Notes: a model not told the origin generated them from the letters alone. DNA of 64,000 nucleotides from Clonostachys chloroleuca (GCA_037952775.1 JBANAY010000003.1:11284001-11348000), one strand, 5' to 3'; shown: positions 46,816 to 57,321, counted from the stretch's first letter. Translations and numbers: made by a program.

Positions 46816-47946
46816 TCAGATTGTGTCGGGAATGTTCTCGTCGCTGTCAGAGACACTCTCGTCACCGCTGACCTCCGCGTTCTCCCGCTCTCTCTTCTCC
46901 ATGAGGGCTTGGAGCTCGGCGTCATCGCTCTCAGTAACGGCCTTGGGCTCCATCTTGACGATGAGGTTGCCTCCGGCAGCTTCGATGTTTGTGCGGATAT
47001 CGACAATAGCCTCTTCCAGGCGGCTGATACCCAAGCTCTTGTCCAGGCAGGTGTTGGTCAAGACGTAGAGAGGGGGGATACCAGCTTGACCTTGACCTGA
47101 CTCTCCTCGGTGTTCTTCTCCTCAGCCTTGCGGAGGGCAGTCTTGACGGCGTCGATACCCTCATAGCCGAAGCATGTAACTTCGATATCAGCACGAACCT
47201 TGGTGGGCTGGGGTGTGAGTCGCTTGCTGATGTAGAGCTTCAGCTCGTCAGAGACAGGCTGGCTGGGGAAAGTGATGTCGTTCCAGACTTCCACATTGCT
47301 AATCTCCTAGTTAGTACATGAGCCCCGCTTCAGCGCGCATATACGCAGGGGGTTAATACTAACGTGATGGAAAGTTTGAATGCATCGATCGCGTGGCCGA
47401 ACTTGCGGTTTAGTGGCCACGCAATAGTCTCGTATAGGGTCTCGATGGGGGTGTTGGTCTTCTCGGCGACGTGTCGCATGATGGAGTGGACCATCTTGCT
47501 CTTGTTGTATCGCTCCTCGCATTTGACGATATCCTCGGGAGACACTCGTCGCTTTGAGAGATCAATATATCCTGCCCGAAATTAATATCCAAAACTTTAG
47601 CTTGCAGCTGCTATGAGCCACTGTGCTGTCGAGGAGGATAATCATACCCTTCTCCTTGTCTACTCTCAGCACCACCACAACCTCATTTCGTCCCACTCGG
47701 ATGAGCTTCTGGATACTTCGGATACGTCTTCGGGACAGTTCGGAGAGAAGAATCATGCCGTCAATGTTGTCGTACTCAAGAAGCTTGACGTAGGCTCCCA
47801 TCTCGGCGATCTGCCTCATGGTTAGATCAGCCCTTCAAGTGGCATGGCGATGATGTTCCGCAACCCACCTGCTTGACATTGACCATCACGAAGCTGTCAA
47901 TCTCCGGATATTTCTCCTCGTAAAATCGGCAATTTGTTAACGACAT
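46816..47946 (-). CDS. SUI2: eIF2 alpha subunit, with one apparent frameshift
   Basis: Four exons: 47946-47869, 47810-47648, 47571-47364 and 47298-46816. The S1-domain start is [20 protein letters not shown], and [20 protein letters not shown] contains the regulatory Ser (Ser52 with Met; Ser51 in standard numbering), the target of eIF2alpha kinases such as CPC-3/Gcn2. The helical and alpha-beta domains follow ([44 protein letters not shown]), then an acidic tail ending ENIPDTI. In exon 4 the frame breaks at a run of six C (plus-strand G 47072-47077): one more C would restore a 310-residue protein through both flanking conserved blocks. As eIF2alpha is essential, a homopolymer sequencing error is the likely cause. 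It shares an upstream region with BUB3. Confidence 0.93.
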
Positions 47947-48416
47947 TTTGGCGGTGCTTCCGGTCGCGCGACACTACAATGTTCGTTTGGGTGGATTGGG
48001 TATCGATTTGAGGTGGGGGAAGTGTATCCCGGGTGAGTCCTCCAAGCGATCAGTATTGGATCGAATTTCGGCTCTAGATCGGAACGTGTAGGCGGCGGGG
48101 AAAAGGAAGTTCGTCGGTGGGCGAAAAATCGAGGCTGTTGTTCCCGTAGTTCCTCGTGTTCGTGATGCTTGAAGAAAACAGTTTTGTGACTCCTCAGCCA
48201 GTCATGCCTCCCGCTGAATTTTGGTATTTTTGAGCAGGCTTTCTGAGGGATGGTGGGGTGTGGCGGTGTGGCGGGGTAGTGTGGCTCAAAATTGGTTTCG
48301 AATTTCTTCCAGCCCCAACGCTCCCTTTCGGCTGTGGAGAAAGTTGGATCCACGGAGTCGTAACCTTGGGTAGGCTGATCTAGCTCTGAGTTTCGAACAT
48401 CTGCGAACCTGCTCAT
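47937..48416 (-). other. 159-codon upstream ORF overlapping the eIF2alpha start
   Basis: From ATG 48416 an uninterrupted frame of 159 codons runs toward eIF2alpha and stops with TAA at 47939-47937, inside the eIF2alpha coding start (ATG 47946-47944). The product would begin MSRFADVRNSE and is rich in His, Pro, Arg and Ser, with no known domain. If the leader begins upstream of 48416, this ORF would restrict eIF2alpha translation. If transcription starts downstream, it is a chance frame. Sequence alone cannot decide. Confidence 0.35.
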
Positions 48417-48859
48417 GATGTTCACGACTTCGGACACTTTTATTGTAAGGAATAGTAGGATGGTCCGAGGTATCTTGGTAAGATTGTGCCTAGACGTCAA
48501 CGTAAACTTAAGTTGTTGTTCGACTGGTGGAACATCAAGGTATTCCCCGAGCGAACCTACCCATATCAACGGCCCTCTTTTAGAGGATGATGTAAGTGTC
48601 GTGATATATTCATTATGAATATTAACTATCGACAGAAGTTGTCTGCTTAACTGGGAGATGTCTCATGAGAGCTGCGCTGAAGCCAAGTTGAACACAAATA
48701 GTCCAATCTATAAGGGGAAGGTGGGGCGTGGCTACAGAGCGGTGACGGAGTTTCTTGCGCCCGGCCGACAGTGAAGCTACCTACTAACTGTATCCATGTA
48801 AACAATCTCGCCAGTCGCATTGGTTTGGAGGAACCGTAGCTTCAGCACCACAATTCAGT
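47947..48859. other. Divergent promoter region eIF2alpha / BUB3
   Basis: A 913-bp gap between divergent start codons. The left half carries the overlapping upstream ORF, and the remainder is unremarkable AT-rich sequence around 48590-48720. No separate gene is supported. Confidence 0.5.
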
Positions 48860-50093
48860 ATGGCACCTGGTATGCCCTTCACCTAACTCCCATCATTTTT
48901 TCGCTGCAATCTAACACTTTCGGTAGCTTTACAGTTCGAAGATCTCGTACCGCCTCCCGGCGACGCAGTAACTGCGCTCAAGTTTGCGCCAACCAGCTCT
49001 TCAAAACTTCTGGTCTCTTCCTGGGATACGAATGTTTACCTCTACGATATTGCCCAAACCGAGATAAACCAGTCACCTCTCATCGCCAAGTTCAAGCATC
49101 AGGCGCCAGTTCTGGATGTTTGCTTTGGCGACGATGATAGTGTTGCCTACACTTCAAGCGTTGACCGGTGTGTTAATAGGTACGAGCGGTTCTTGGGTGT
49201 CTGGAAGAGGATGTTTGGAGCTTCGGGCTAACTCACCGTGGAAAGAATTGATCTCGAAACCGGCCAAATCTCTGTCTTAAGCAAACATGGGGCCATAGCA
49301 TGTGCTGTTGTGTACAGCGCAGCTCACGGTAAGTCTAACTAAGCTGTGCAATTTTAATGATCATGGGCTCTGACGATAGCTAAAAGGTATTCTTGTGTCT
49401 GCCGCATGGGACAGCACCCTCCATATTCATAACATTCGAGACTCGTCCAGCTCCCCTATCAGGGTGGCTCTCCCCGGGAAGCCACATGCGCTCGCTATCA
49501 GCCCCAGCAAGGTGGTGGTTGCTATGACAGGCCGCATCATCAATATATATGACTTGAACGCGATGCGAGATCTTCTCTCCACCGGAGGTAGTGACCTGAA
49601 GCCGTGGCAGCAGCGCGAGTCTTCCTTGCGGTATCTCACCCGCGCCGTCGCGTGTATGCCCAATGACGCTGGGTACGCCACTAGCAGTATTGAGGGTCGC
49701 GTTGCCGTCGAATGGTTCGAAGACACAGCCGAGTCTCAGGCTCGCAAATACGCCTTCAAGTGCCATAGACAACCGGCTCCTGATGGCGATGGAGACATTG
49801 TGTATCCAGTTAATGCGCTTGTTTTCAACCCTGTACATGGTACCTTTGCCTCGGGCGGAGGTGATTGCTCTATCGCGTTGTGGGACGCAGCGGCCAAGAG
49901 GAGGCTGAGACAGTATCTCAAGCTGCCAAACAATGTGGCGGCAATGGACTTTTCAAACGACGGCAAATACTTCGCTATCGCGACGTGTCCTGGGTTCGAG
50001 ACGGGCCAAGAAGATTATTCAGGAGTTGGGCTAACCAATGTGCAATTCCGGATACTAGGCGACAATGAAGCCAAGGGGAAGTCATCGAAGTAA
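48860..50093 (+). CDS. BUB3: Spindle checkpoint WD40 protein BUB3
   Basis: Four exons: 48860-48869 (only 10 nt), 48927-49179, 49246-49328 and 49387-50093, giving 350 residues, normal for Bub3. The start is set by the tiny first exon (M-A-P) and phase. The seven-bladed propeller shows Bub3 features: LQFEDLVPPPGDAVTALKFA, LLVSSWDTNVYLYD, RIDLETGQISVL, ILVSAAWDSTLHIHNI, RYLTRAVACMPNDAGYATSS with SIEGRVAVEWFE, KYAFKCHRQ and YPVNALVFNPVHGTFASGGG. Bub3 binds GLEBS motifs of Bub1 and Mad3/BubR1 and phospho-MELT repeats of the kinetochore protein Spc105/KNL1, so it acts at kinetochores to delay anaphase. Convergent with the small gene at 50522. Confidence 0.95.
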
Positions 50094-50521
50094 GAGTCAA
50101 CGTGGTGTTTGGTGTAACTTCGTTTGGGAACGGCGTTCTAGGTTGATATATGGTCGCAGGCTTTATGTTGGTCGCCGTTTTGGTTACCTACAAGGCATTG
50201 ACAAAAAGTACCACAGTAATTGTTGCGTAGATACCCGCACAATATTCAAATGAAAGACCTAAACACGCATTCATTCTGTGAGATGCCCTTGAGTAAGTTA
50301 TCAATATTTGGGTATCGTAACTCATCTTGCTCCCCTATTATTGGACTTTAGGCGTGTAATATCATTTGGCGTGATGAGGAATCGAAAGCAATATCTGGCT
50401 CAGCCGGGCTCCCAGACAAATGGAACTTTGTGCAACTCTTGCCAGAGAGTGGCTCAGTGATAGCGGAATATGGGAGATTTATTGAAGTTCTATCTAACGG
50501 CGACTTTTCAAATATGTCTCG
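50094..50521. other. Convergent 3' intergenic region
   Basis: About 430 bp between facing stops of BUB3 and the small minus-strand gene. No gene is seen. Confidence 0.55.
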
Positions 50522-51350
50522 TTACTCTGCTTCCGGGCTATCGAACCCATCACAACCTCGAAGTTCTTGACTGCTATGAGGAGTGATTGTTGGTTTTCGA
50601 GTTGGGAGCCTGTAGTCGATAATGCGGACGCCATGTCGAAAAGTGAAAATGCCACACTTTTTGATGTCTCGAGGCGCATTAGGCGGTACTGGCTTGAGTT
50701 TCTTTGATTGGGAAGGCTTGGAATGAGCTGTTTGGGCCTTGAACAAAATCAGAACTTGTAAGCCATTACAGATATCCCTGGAGGAAGTACTGTGTGGAAT
50801 TACCTTGACTGAAGTGGTTGAGGACAACTTCTTCATCACTGATTCCTTCCAATGGCCTCTTCCTACGTGTAGTTTTATTTGTAGGTTTGATGGAAGTCAG
50901 CCTTTCTGAGGGATTACTGGGTAACATCGTATTGATGTGAGATTCATTGGCATGGGAGGATATCCTGTCCTTGTTTTCGTCTTCTGAAATTGAAATTGAA
51001 ACTTTTTCATGCTCGGCGAGACTGGGTAAGGGTTAGTGACTGGATAGTGGTGAAACGGACGGGAAAGTATACGCCCTCGTAAGATCCCCTCCAAGTTCGC
51101 AATCGTGATTCATCTCTTCTTTCTGAGACGCGTATTCATGGGTTGAAACATTCGTTTGCGATGAAGGGCTGGGGCTTCGCAACTTCTCCTCATCCTTCCC
51201 GGGGAGTTTGGTTCTTGCTGATGATCCACAACCGTGTGTTCGAGGAGGGTTTGGATCTGTTGGATTCATTTTTGCTAGTGGTTTGAGAGGGACATGGAAA
51301 AGGCGTACATGGTGATATGGTAGGTTTGTATTTGCTTCTAATGACCCCAT
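50522..51350 (-). CDS. Unrecognised protein (about 242 aa)
   Basis: Three exons are inferred: 51350-51073, 51021-50804 and 50754-50522, with consistent phases and 50- and 49-bp introns. Start is the first ATG of the frame (MGSLEANTNLPYHH); the frame stays open upstream without an ATG. I do not recognise the product. It is polar and mostly disordered, Ser/Pro/Lys/Thr-rich, with a basic cluster (TNKTTRRKRPLEG) that could be a nuclear signal and a hydrophobic segment QVLILFKAQ right after intron 2. The C-terminus has a more ordered stretch, KKCGIFTFRHGVRIIDYRLP. Introns at the short end and lack of family support keep confidence moderate. Confidence 0.55.
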
Positions 51351-52046
51351 GTTTGGAGACGGGTAGTATTTGGGAAAGAGCGGCGGCAGGAGCGTTCTGC
51401 TTTGCAATCCGGCGCCTTCCGGATTCCTCAGGCAGGCACCCAGAAGTATCAAAGCACTACCTTGGCCATTGGGCACAAGGTCTTTGAGTGAAAAATTGAA
51501 TCTCCTGGGTGCAGGATATATTTACGTTTTCAGCTTTCGGCTAACCCTAAGTATTACGGTCGCTGGACACCGAATATCTTTATACTGTCAACACAAATAG
51601 TAAGGTAGACCACTGTGACTAGGTGCCTACATGGACCGAATAGCTTGGAAAAAGCGAAATGTGCCTGCGAATGCATAAGTAGTAGGCAGGACTGATCAAG
51701 TGCTAATGTAGGAATTAAGGCGCCTCCATATCATTATAGGAGACGGTATGTAATAGATCATGTCGGGGGTGGAAATTATGAGCTAAAAACAGCGGCATTG
51801 TTGGACTTCAATTCGGATAAGAGAAAACTGGGTATACTAAAATACTTCTAACACTAGTAATCCGGATGATAGGGAAATTTCATTTGCGCAACTATGATTT
51901 GTGCAGATATTGTTTGCAGTCGATCATTGCATTCTGCCGCGAGGTTTTGAAAACCTTAGGTTTGAGACTCTTCTGGCTGCGGAACCATCTCTATTATATT
52001 CGTCGGTTCTAACCATTGCCGCGGTGATAGGCTATGGATAGGTTAG
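51351..52046. other. Intergenic region
   Basis: About 700 bp, AT-rich from 51540 on, between the small gene and the aldo/keto-reductase remnant. No gene is seen. Confidence 0.5.
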
Positions 52047-53565
52047 TTAGAAATCTAATGGAAGAGTTTGCACCAGGTCTATCTGACGTACTGCCGGTTC
52101 CGGAACGAAGTCGAATGTGCCCGCCATTTCCAAGAAGCTGACACTCTGAGGAGTCTCAGGGATGTCATTTTTCCAAAGTAAAGAATGAGGAAAGCCTAGA
52201 TCAAAAGGGATTGCTGAGTCAACCGCCTTTATATTTTCTGGATCAAGCTTAACGACGAGGGCGTGGATGTATTCTTTCAGGTGACCGATTCCCCGGGCCG
52301 CGATCACTGGGAACACATATGGGGCTTTGTGTATGATATATGATAGTGCGATGCACGTCAAGGTGGTGTCGAGCTGAAATGCAAGGTCCTCCATTGTCTT
52401 ACATATCTTCACTTCAGGGTCGTTGAAGTTTGAATGAAGGCCATCTTCGTATCGTCGTCGTTCTGCCAGTTTGAACTTCCCTTTCCCAGGTGCCCCCCAA
52501 GGCGTGATCCCCATACCCTCGCTCTTACACATTGGAACAACATCGCGTTCCAAATCACGGCAGTTCGCAGACCACAGACCCTGATAAACGGCGAATTGAC
52601 GAAGGCCATGGTGCCGGGCGTATTCATTTGCCTTGCTAAAAGTTTGGTTAGGTTAGGATGCCACAAGAGCAAGCAGGAAGAAGGTATTCGTCAAACCTTA
52701 CGACCCAGGCAGGCGTGTTACTGGCACCCAGATATAGAACTTTTCCCATGGCAACGAGATGGTTGAGAGACTGCATCAGTTCCGCAATGGAGGTGCTGTA
52801 GTCCCACTAGTGTACGTAAAGCTGTGTTGGGGATGAGACTGAGAATCTTTTGCGTGAAAGCACTGGAAGACCATACCACGTCAATGTAGCTCGTTTGAAG
52901 ATTCTTCAAACTTGATTCAACCGACTGCACTAGGCTTTTGGTTCCGTTGCCTGCGTAATTGGCCATGATAGGAGGGTGTGCTGGCCCAGCCACAAAGTTG
53001 GTTGTATACTTAGTAGCGATGACTGTACTCTTCATGTTAGTATGTTGTATCCGGCGAGTACAATAGCATTGATCAGGAGAAAACCAAACCCATTTGGTCA
53101 CGAACGCCTCGTTTCCTCATCCAGTCACCGACCCATTGCTCCGATTCCTGAAATTGATAGTTGTTGGACGTATCAACGAAGTTCCCTACTGCGTCTCAGT
53201 ATAGCAACGCGACTTTGATGTCAGAAACAAGGCGCATACCCCCCTTAGTTTCAAGTTAGATCCTATGGTATCGAAATTGGAGTTGTGCTTGAGTCCTTAC
53301 CTGAGAGTAAAAGTAATCAAGAAGAGCCTCAACTTCACGCTGGCTACGATCTCCCATCTGGTCCTTCCTATGAGCAGCCATATTAATCAATCAGATTGTA
53401 TACGGCGTCACGGGCAAAAAATCAATATAATTCTCACCATGCGTTCCCGAAGCTCATTGTGCTTAGACATAGAGGACTGACCTTTACGGCAGCATTCGGT
53501 GATAGCAAGCGATATCGGGCGAGCGGGCTGACGGGAGGAGGGGCTAAAGGTGTTGCGGACATCAT
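52047..53565 (-). pseudogene. Aldo/keto reductase pseudogene (AKR9-like)
   Basis: Six exon-like blocks on the minus strand: 53565-53438, 53367-53301, 53188-53100, 53022-52877, 52821-52697 and 52635-52047. They align to the fungal aldo/keto reductase group related to aryl-alcohol dehydrogenases and norsolorinic acid reductase (AKR9): N-terminal SPLCLSTMSFGNAW, then [49 protein letters not shown] and a long C-terminal exon with GMGITPWGAPGKGKF. Two breaks are seen. TAG at 52809-52807 replaces the first Trp of the conserved Y-V-H-W-W-D-Y strand. The block 2 to block 3 junction is out of phase by one nucleotide. The conserved Gly of the G-T-M motif is also Ser. The rest is well preserved, so inactivation looks recent. 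NADPH-dependent carbonyl reduction is the family role; a product here is unlikely. Confidence 0.72.
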
Positions 53566-54129
53566 GAAATCAACATGAGAAGATTCATGGCGATTTGTGG
53601 GAGATGGACAAGGAAAAGAAGAAAACCCTTGGGATTTTCTCTATAAAAGTATGTACGCGTCGGTTCTGATTGAGACGGCAGTCACGATGGTGTTGCACGG
53701 GCACTTGGCTTACGTCAAAGTATATCGATATGTGTACGAACTCTCGTTCCAGGCATCGTTGCATCTTGCGCAAGTAGACCCTAGCCAAACCTGAGTACTT
53801 ACTTATTGATTCTATGCAAGAACCAATTTAATTGACTCTGGTCGTTAAGGCTGTTGTCCTTAAGAGGTCAGCCATCACTGGTGGTTCGGTGAATCAGGCC
53901 ATAAAAAAATGGAGAGGCCTATAATTGGGTGGATCCTGCCCGCTCTAGCCCTTACATAATAAGCCTGGGTCCCCTACTTTGACTCTTGCCCATGATTGTT
54001 GGCACTGGACAACCTCACTGACGACCAGCTTTTGGCACGACATATACATTTCCGACCTTCTTTACGCCCAATTGGACCCCTTCTTACATCTTCCAACCGG
54101 CTTTAGCGCTGGGATGATGGCCACTGACA
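53566..54129. other. Intergenic region
   Basis: About 560 bp between two divergently oriented loci. A plus-strand frame at 53597-53794 has no family resemblance. It should include the promoter of the gene at 54130. Confidence 0.45.
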
Positions 54130-57100
54130 ATGGTATCGTCTAAACCGGTCCCTTCCCGGGCCGCGCTCAACGCTCTTCGAGGCCTAGTTTTCACGACATC
54201 CTGCTCAGTATTTATTCTTGCCGAGGAACGCAGACAGCGCATGCGGATTGCACGATCTGCCTTCGACAATGCACGAAAACTACACACTGTGAAGGCCCGC
54301 CATAAGCCTGCTCTTCTTGCAGATACAAGGCTATCGGACGAAGACTGCGAGGCTTTATTAATTGAGAGAATCAGCAAACCCGAACGACGGAAGCGCCGCC
54401 CGCGGCTTCGTTCAAGATCCGATGATTCCGATGTCCATGACACGGAGAAAAAATTAATGCAGGATTTGGAGATCAAAGGAAACGATCGAATCGACTTGCC
54501 TTCTCGCTCCGCTCGTTCATCGTCCTCTTTAACAAATCCCCGAGTCACAGTAGACTTGCCGATTATTGGACAAAAGCCTGGTGCACCTCCCATACGCTCA
54601 ACTGTGTCTTCAAGAGACACGTTCAGTAGGCCTAAGCTGGGCAAGCCAACTTTCCCCGCTTCTCAAAGTTCCCGACCCAAGGTTCCGCACACGAATCATC
54701 ATGCCAAACCACGTATACCGGCAGATTTTCAAGTGGGAATGGCTACCTTGACAGCAGCGGCTCCATCAAGCTCCAAATCTTATGAGCATCCATATGTGGG
54801 AGCCTCTTCCACCATGGATTCTTCATTGACTCAGGCAGTCACGGATTTCCTGTGCAGTGCATCTGGTGCTGAGACCTCATTTGATAGCACGGTATTGCCT
54901 CTCTTGAACAAGCTGTTGGTCGAATTTGATCCTAGGGACTGGTCAGTGGCTGGCACAGCTTCAAGGCTAAATATGGCGCTGGAGATCTTCGATAAACTTT
55001 CACATGTGACTGCGACAGGCTTACATGCGGAGGCCATGGAGGCCAATTCTGTTGCACTGATCAAAGTTGCGATTCTCCTTGGCGAACATCAAGTTTCAGC
55101 GTTAAAATGTACGCGTCGTTTTCACAAGGATGTCCACAGGATCCTTGCTGTCGTCTTGGACTGGATGATGGAAGCAAACATTGCAGACCGTGTCCCAAGC
55201 TTTCTTGGTGAGTTTTGCAACTCCGAGTGCTCCGTCGATCAATTGGATTCGAAAGCGATCTATCGTATTTTGGTCTGCCATTCAACCCTCTATCAAAAGC
55301 CGTCACGAACCATTGAATTGTATCATATGCTTCACTCGCCTAGGCTGCCTTCAAATTCTCAATCCACGCTTGAGGGAGACTTTGAAACCCGTCAACTCGT
55401 CAGTTATCTTCTCCAAGACGAGATGCAGCGCCGTGGCATATACCAAGCTGTCCATTCTCCTGCACCGTACCAAAGTGGCGCTCAAAGCAACGGTAGTGAG
55501 GCCAGCCGAAGGCAATTTCAGGGCATTCTTGCCAACCTTGTGGACACGTGCTCTAGACGGCATGCGCCAGCCAACTTTGAGGCTATTGTGCGTTATCTGA
55601 CCCAGACTCATGGCCTAGAGCTACAGGGTCGATGGGTCTACTCACTCCTAACGCGTTACTTCAGAAGCAATGGGCTCGACACGGTTTTTTCTTGGATCCA
55701 GTTCTGTCTTCAGAACAACTTTCGTGTCGACGATGCTTATATTCTCAAATTCTACCAGAAATGTCACACCAATTGGGACATGTCCTGGGAGAAAGTGAAC
55801 AAGCTCGCTTCCTTGTTGCAAAAAGCTAACCACAATTACACTCTTGCTGACTGTACTAAAGCCATTTCCCCAAGTGCTGAGATGGATGGCACTCCCTCGA
55901 ACAGGCAATCTGTACCAGCACGCGAGGATTGGGAGCGGTTATACGTCCGAGTTGCTCGGGAACTAGTGCCAAGCCCTCTATCGAAGGAAGAGGCTGATAT
56001 GTTTGATTCTATGCAGCGCTATGCACGAGAGTGCAAGTGGTCACTGGTCTGGGAATCGTATGAGAGATTCCGTTCTACGAGTGGTCAACAATTCTCCATA
56101 CGATGTCTTCGACTTGCAGTTCTTGCTCGAGTTAGGCTGGATGGCGGTTCGACGAATAACGCAAGTACACTTCTTTGGTCTTGTTCTCAGGATCATGACG
56201 TGAGCGACGCAGCAACATCAGTGCTGATGGCGAAACTCGCCAATGGAGAGCCTCCAATATCCATTATCCGCGACGCTCTTGGCCGTGGTTTGCGTGTTCA
56301 CGACATGGTCTACAACCTCGCTGCACGGAAGACCATTGCACTGGGCCACCTGGCAGACGCACTGAGAATTTGCCAGATGGCAATCTCGCAGAATGGCTGT
56401 GGGGATTTCTTGTATCAAGAGTTCATATTCCTGAACCTTGTCTCAATCCACATCCTACAGCTGCATTATTCAGACCTGAAACTACTTTTGGCTGCTCTGA
56501 TGGAGAAGAAGCCTAACTGGGTCGGCACGGAAGCTATCAAACGCACTCTTAAGCTGAACATGAAGACAGTAGTGAAGCGGATTACGATGGCTTCTGGATC
56601 TGCTTCTGGCCCACACACGGAAGCCTTATCTTTCTTAGACATGGCTTTGCAATTAAATTCAGAGCGCACTGAACGTTACGCCCCGTCAACTAGGAGCACC
56701 GCCGACATCAATTCTAAAATGGGCAACGTCTTCCAATCGGAATCTGAAGTTGTCAGCTCACGCCCGCCTAAGGAGATCAATGATGGCTCATCATTATCAA
56801 CGTTGCCAAAGGGCGTTGGTGAGGCTCAGCAGTCTAGCGAGGCAAGAACAGGCGATGTCATCACCTCCCATAAGTTGTCAAACACCTTGGACAAAGAGAC
56901 TGTCATGACCGCTCAAACCCCCCAGGACACGATTCCGCTGGGGCCGAATACAAAGCTCGTCAATGAAGAATTTCAACAAAATAAGAGTATTCCAGCCGAA
57001 AAGAAGCCGCAAGAAGAGGCTGTGCAACGTCCCGACCCGAACTGGGACTACTTTTCTGAAATGGAAGGCAACGTCGTCCGCAGCAGAGATGTATTCCCAA

Positions 57101-57321
57101 AGGAAAAGCCTAAAAATTCGCCCGCGAAGCAGAATGCGAAAGACGAAGGTGTTCCGACGAAACTTAATGGCGATAATGCGCGTGAGATATCATCTGGCAT
57201 TGCGAGCAGTGAATCAAGGAGCTTGTTGACAGGCGAGAAGAAGATGATGTACGAGTTTCTAAGTTTACAGCCACGGGTCGCTCCTGGCTGGTCTCAATGT
57301 GAGGTAGGACACGAGTCTTGA
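54130..57321 (+). CDS. Large helical-repeat protein, PPR-like, probably mitochondrial
   Basis: Single exon, 1063 residues. The N-terminus (ALNALRGLVFTTSCSVFILA followed by EERRQRMRIAR) is a hydrophobic then basic segment resembling fungal mitochondrial PPR and translation-activator proteins. Residues 30-240 are basic and disordered. The centre, about 240-880, is almost wholly helical with degenerate tetratrico/pentatricopeptide-like spacing, for example FEAIVRYLTQTHGLELQGRW, VHDMVYNLAARKTIALGHLA and LADALRICQMAISQNGCGDF. The C-terminal 180 residues are Glu/Lys/Ser-rich, with D-P-N-W-D-Y-F-S-E-M-E-G. Fungal proteins of this build often bind organellar mRNAs and control their stability or translation, but no target can be named. 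PPR signature residues are too degenerate for certainty. Alternative: another alpha-solenoid scaffold. Confidence 0.82.
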   Translation: MVSSKPVPSRAALNALRGLVFTTSCSVFILAEERRQRMRIARSAFDNARKLHTVKARHKPALLADTRLSDEDCEALLIERISKPERRKRRPRLRSRSDDSDVHDTEKKLMQDLEIKGNDRIDLPSRSARSSSSLTNPRVTVDLPIIGQKPGAPPIRSTVSSRDTFSRPKLGKPTFPASQSSRPKVPHTNHHAKPRIPADFQVGMATLTAAAPSSSKSYEHPYVGASSTMDSSLTQAVTDFLCSASGAETSFDSTVLPLLNKLLVEFDPRDWSVAGTASRLNMALEIFDKLSHVTATGLHAEAMEANSVALIKVAILLGEHQVSALKCTRRFHKDVHRILAVVLDWMMEANIADRVPSFLGEFCNSECSVDQLDSKAIYRILVCHSTLYQKPSRTIELYHMLHSPRLPSNSQSTLEGDFETRQLVSYLLQDEMQRRGIYQAVHSPAPYQSGAQSNGSEASRRQFQGILANLVDTCSRRHAPANFEAIVRYLTQTHGLELQGRWVYSLLTRYFRSNGLDTVFSWIQFCLQNNFRVDDAYILKFYQKCHTNWDMSWEKVNKLASLLQKANHNYTLADCTKAISPSAEMDGTPSNRQSVPAREDWERLYVRVARELVPSPLSKEEADMFDSMQRYARECKWSLVWESYERFRSTSGQQFSIRCLRLAVLARVRLDGGSTNNASTLLWSCSQDHDVSDAATSVLMAKLANGEPPISIIRDALGRGLRVHDMVYNLAARKTIALGHLADALRICQMAISQNGCGDFLYQEFIFLNLVSIHILQLHYSDLKLLLAALMEKKPNWVGTEAIKRTLKLNMKTVVKRITMASGSASGPHTEALSFLDMALQLNSERTERYAPSTRSTADINSKMGNVFQSESEVVSSRPPKEINDGSSLSTLPKGVGEAQQSSEARTGDVITSHKLSNTLDKETVMTAQTPQDTIPLGPNTKLVNEEFQQNKSIPAEKKPQEEAVQRPDPNWDYFSEMEGNVVRSRDVFPKEKPKNSPAKQNAKDEGVPTKLNGDNAREISSGIASSESRSLLTGEKKMMYEFLSLQPRVAPGWSQCEVGHES

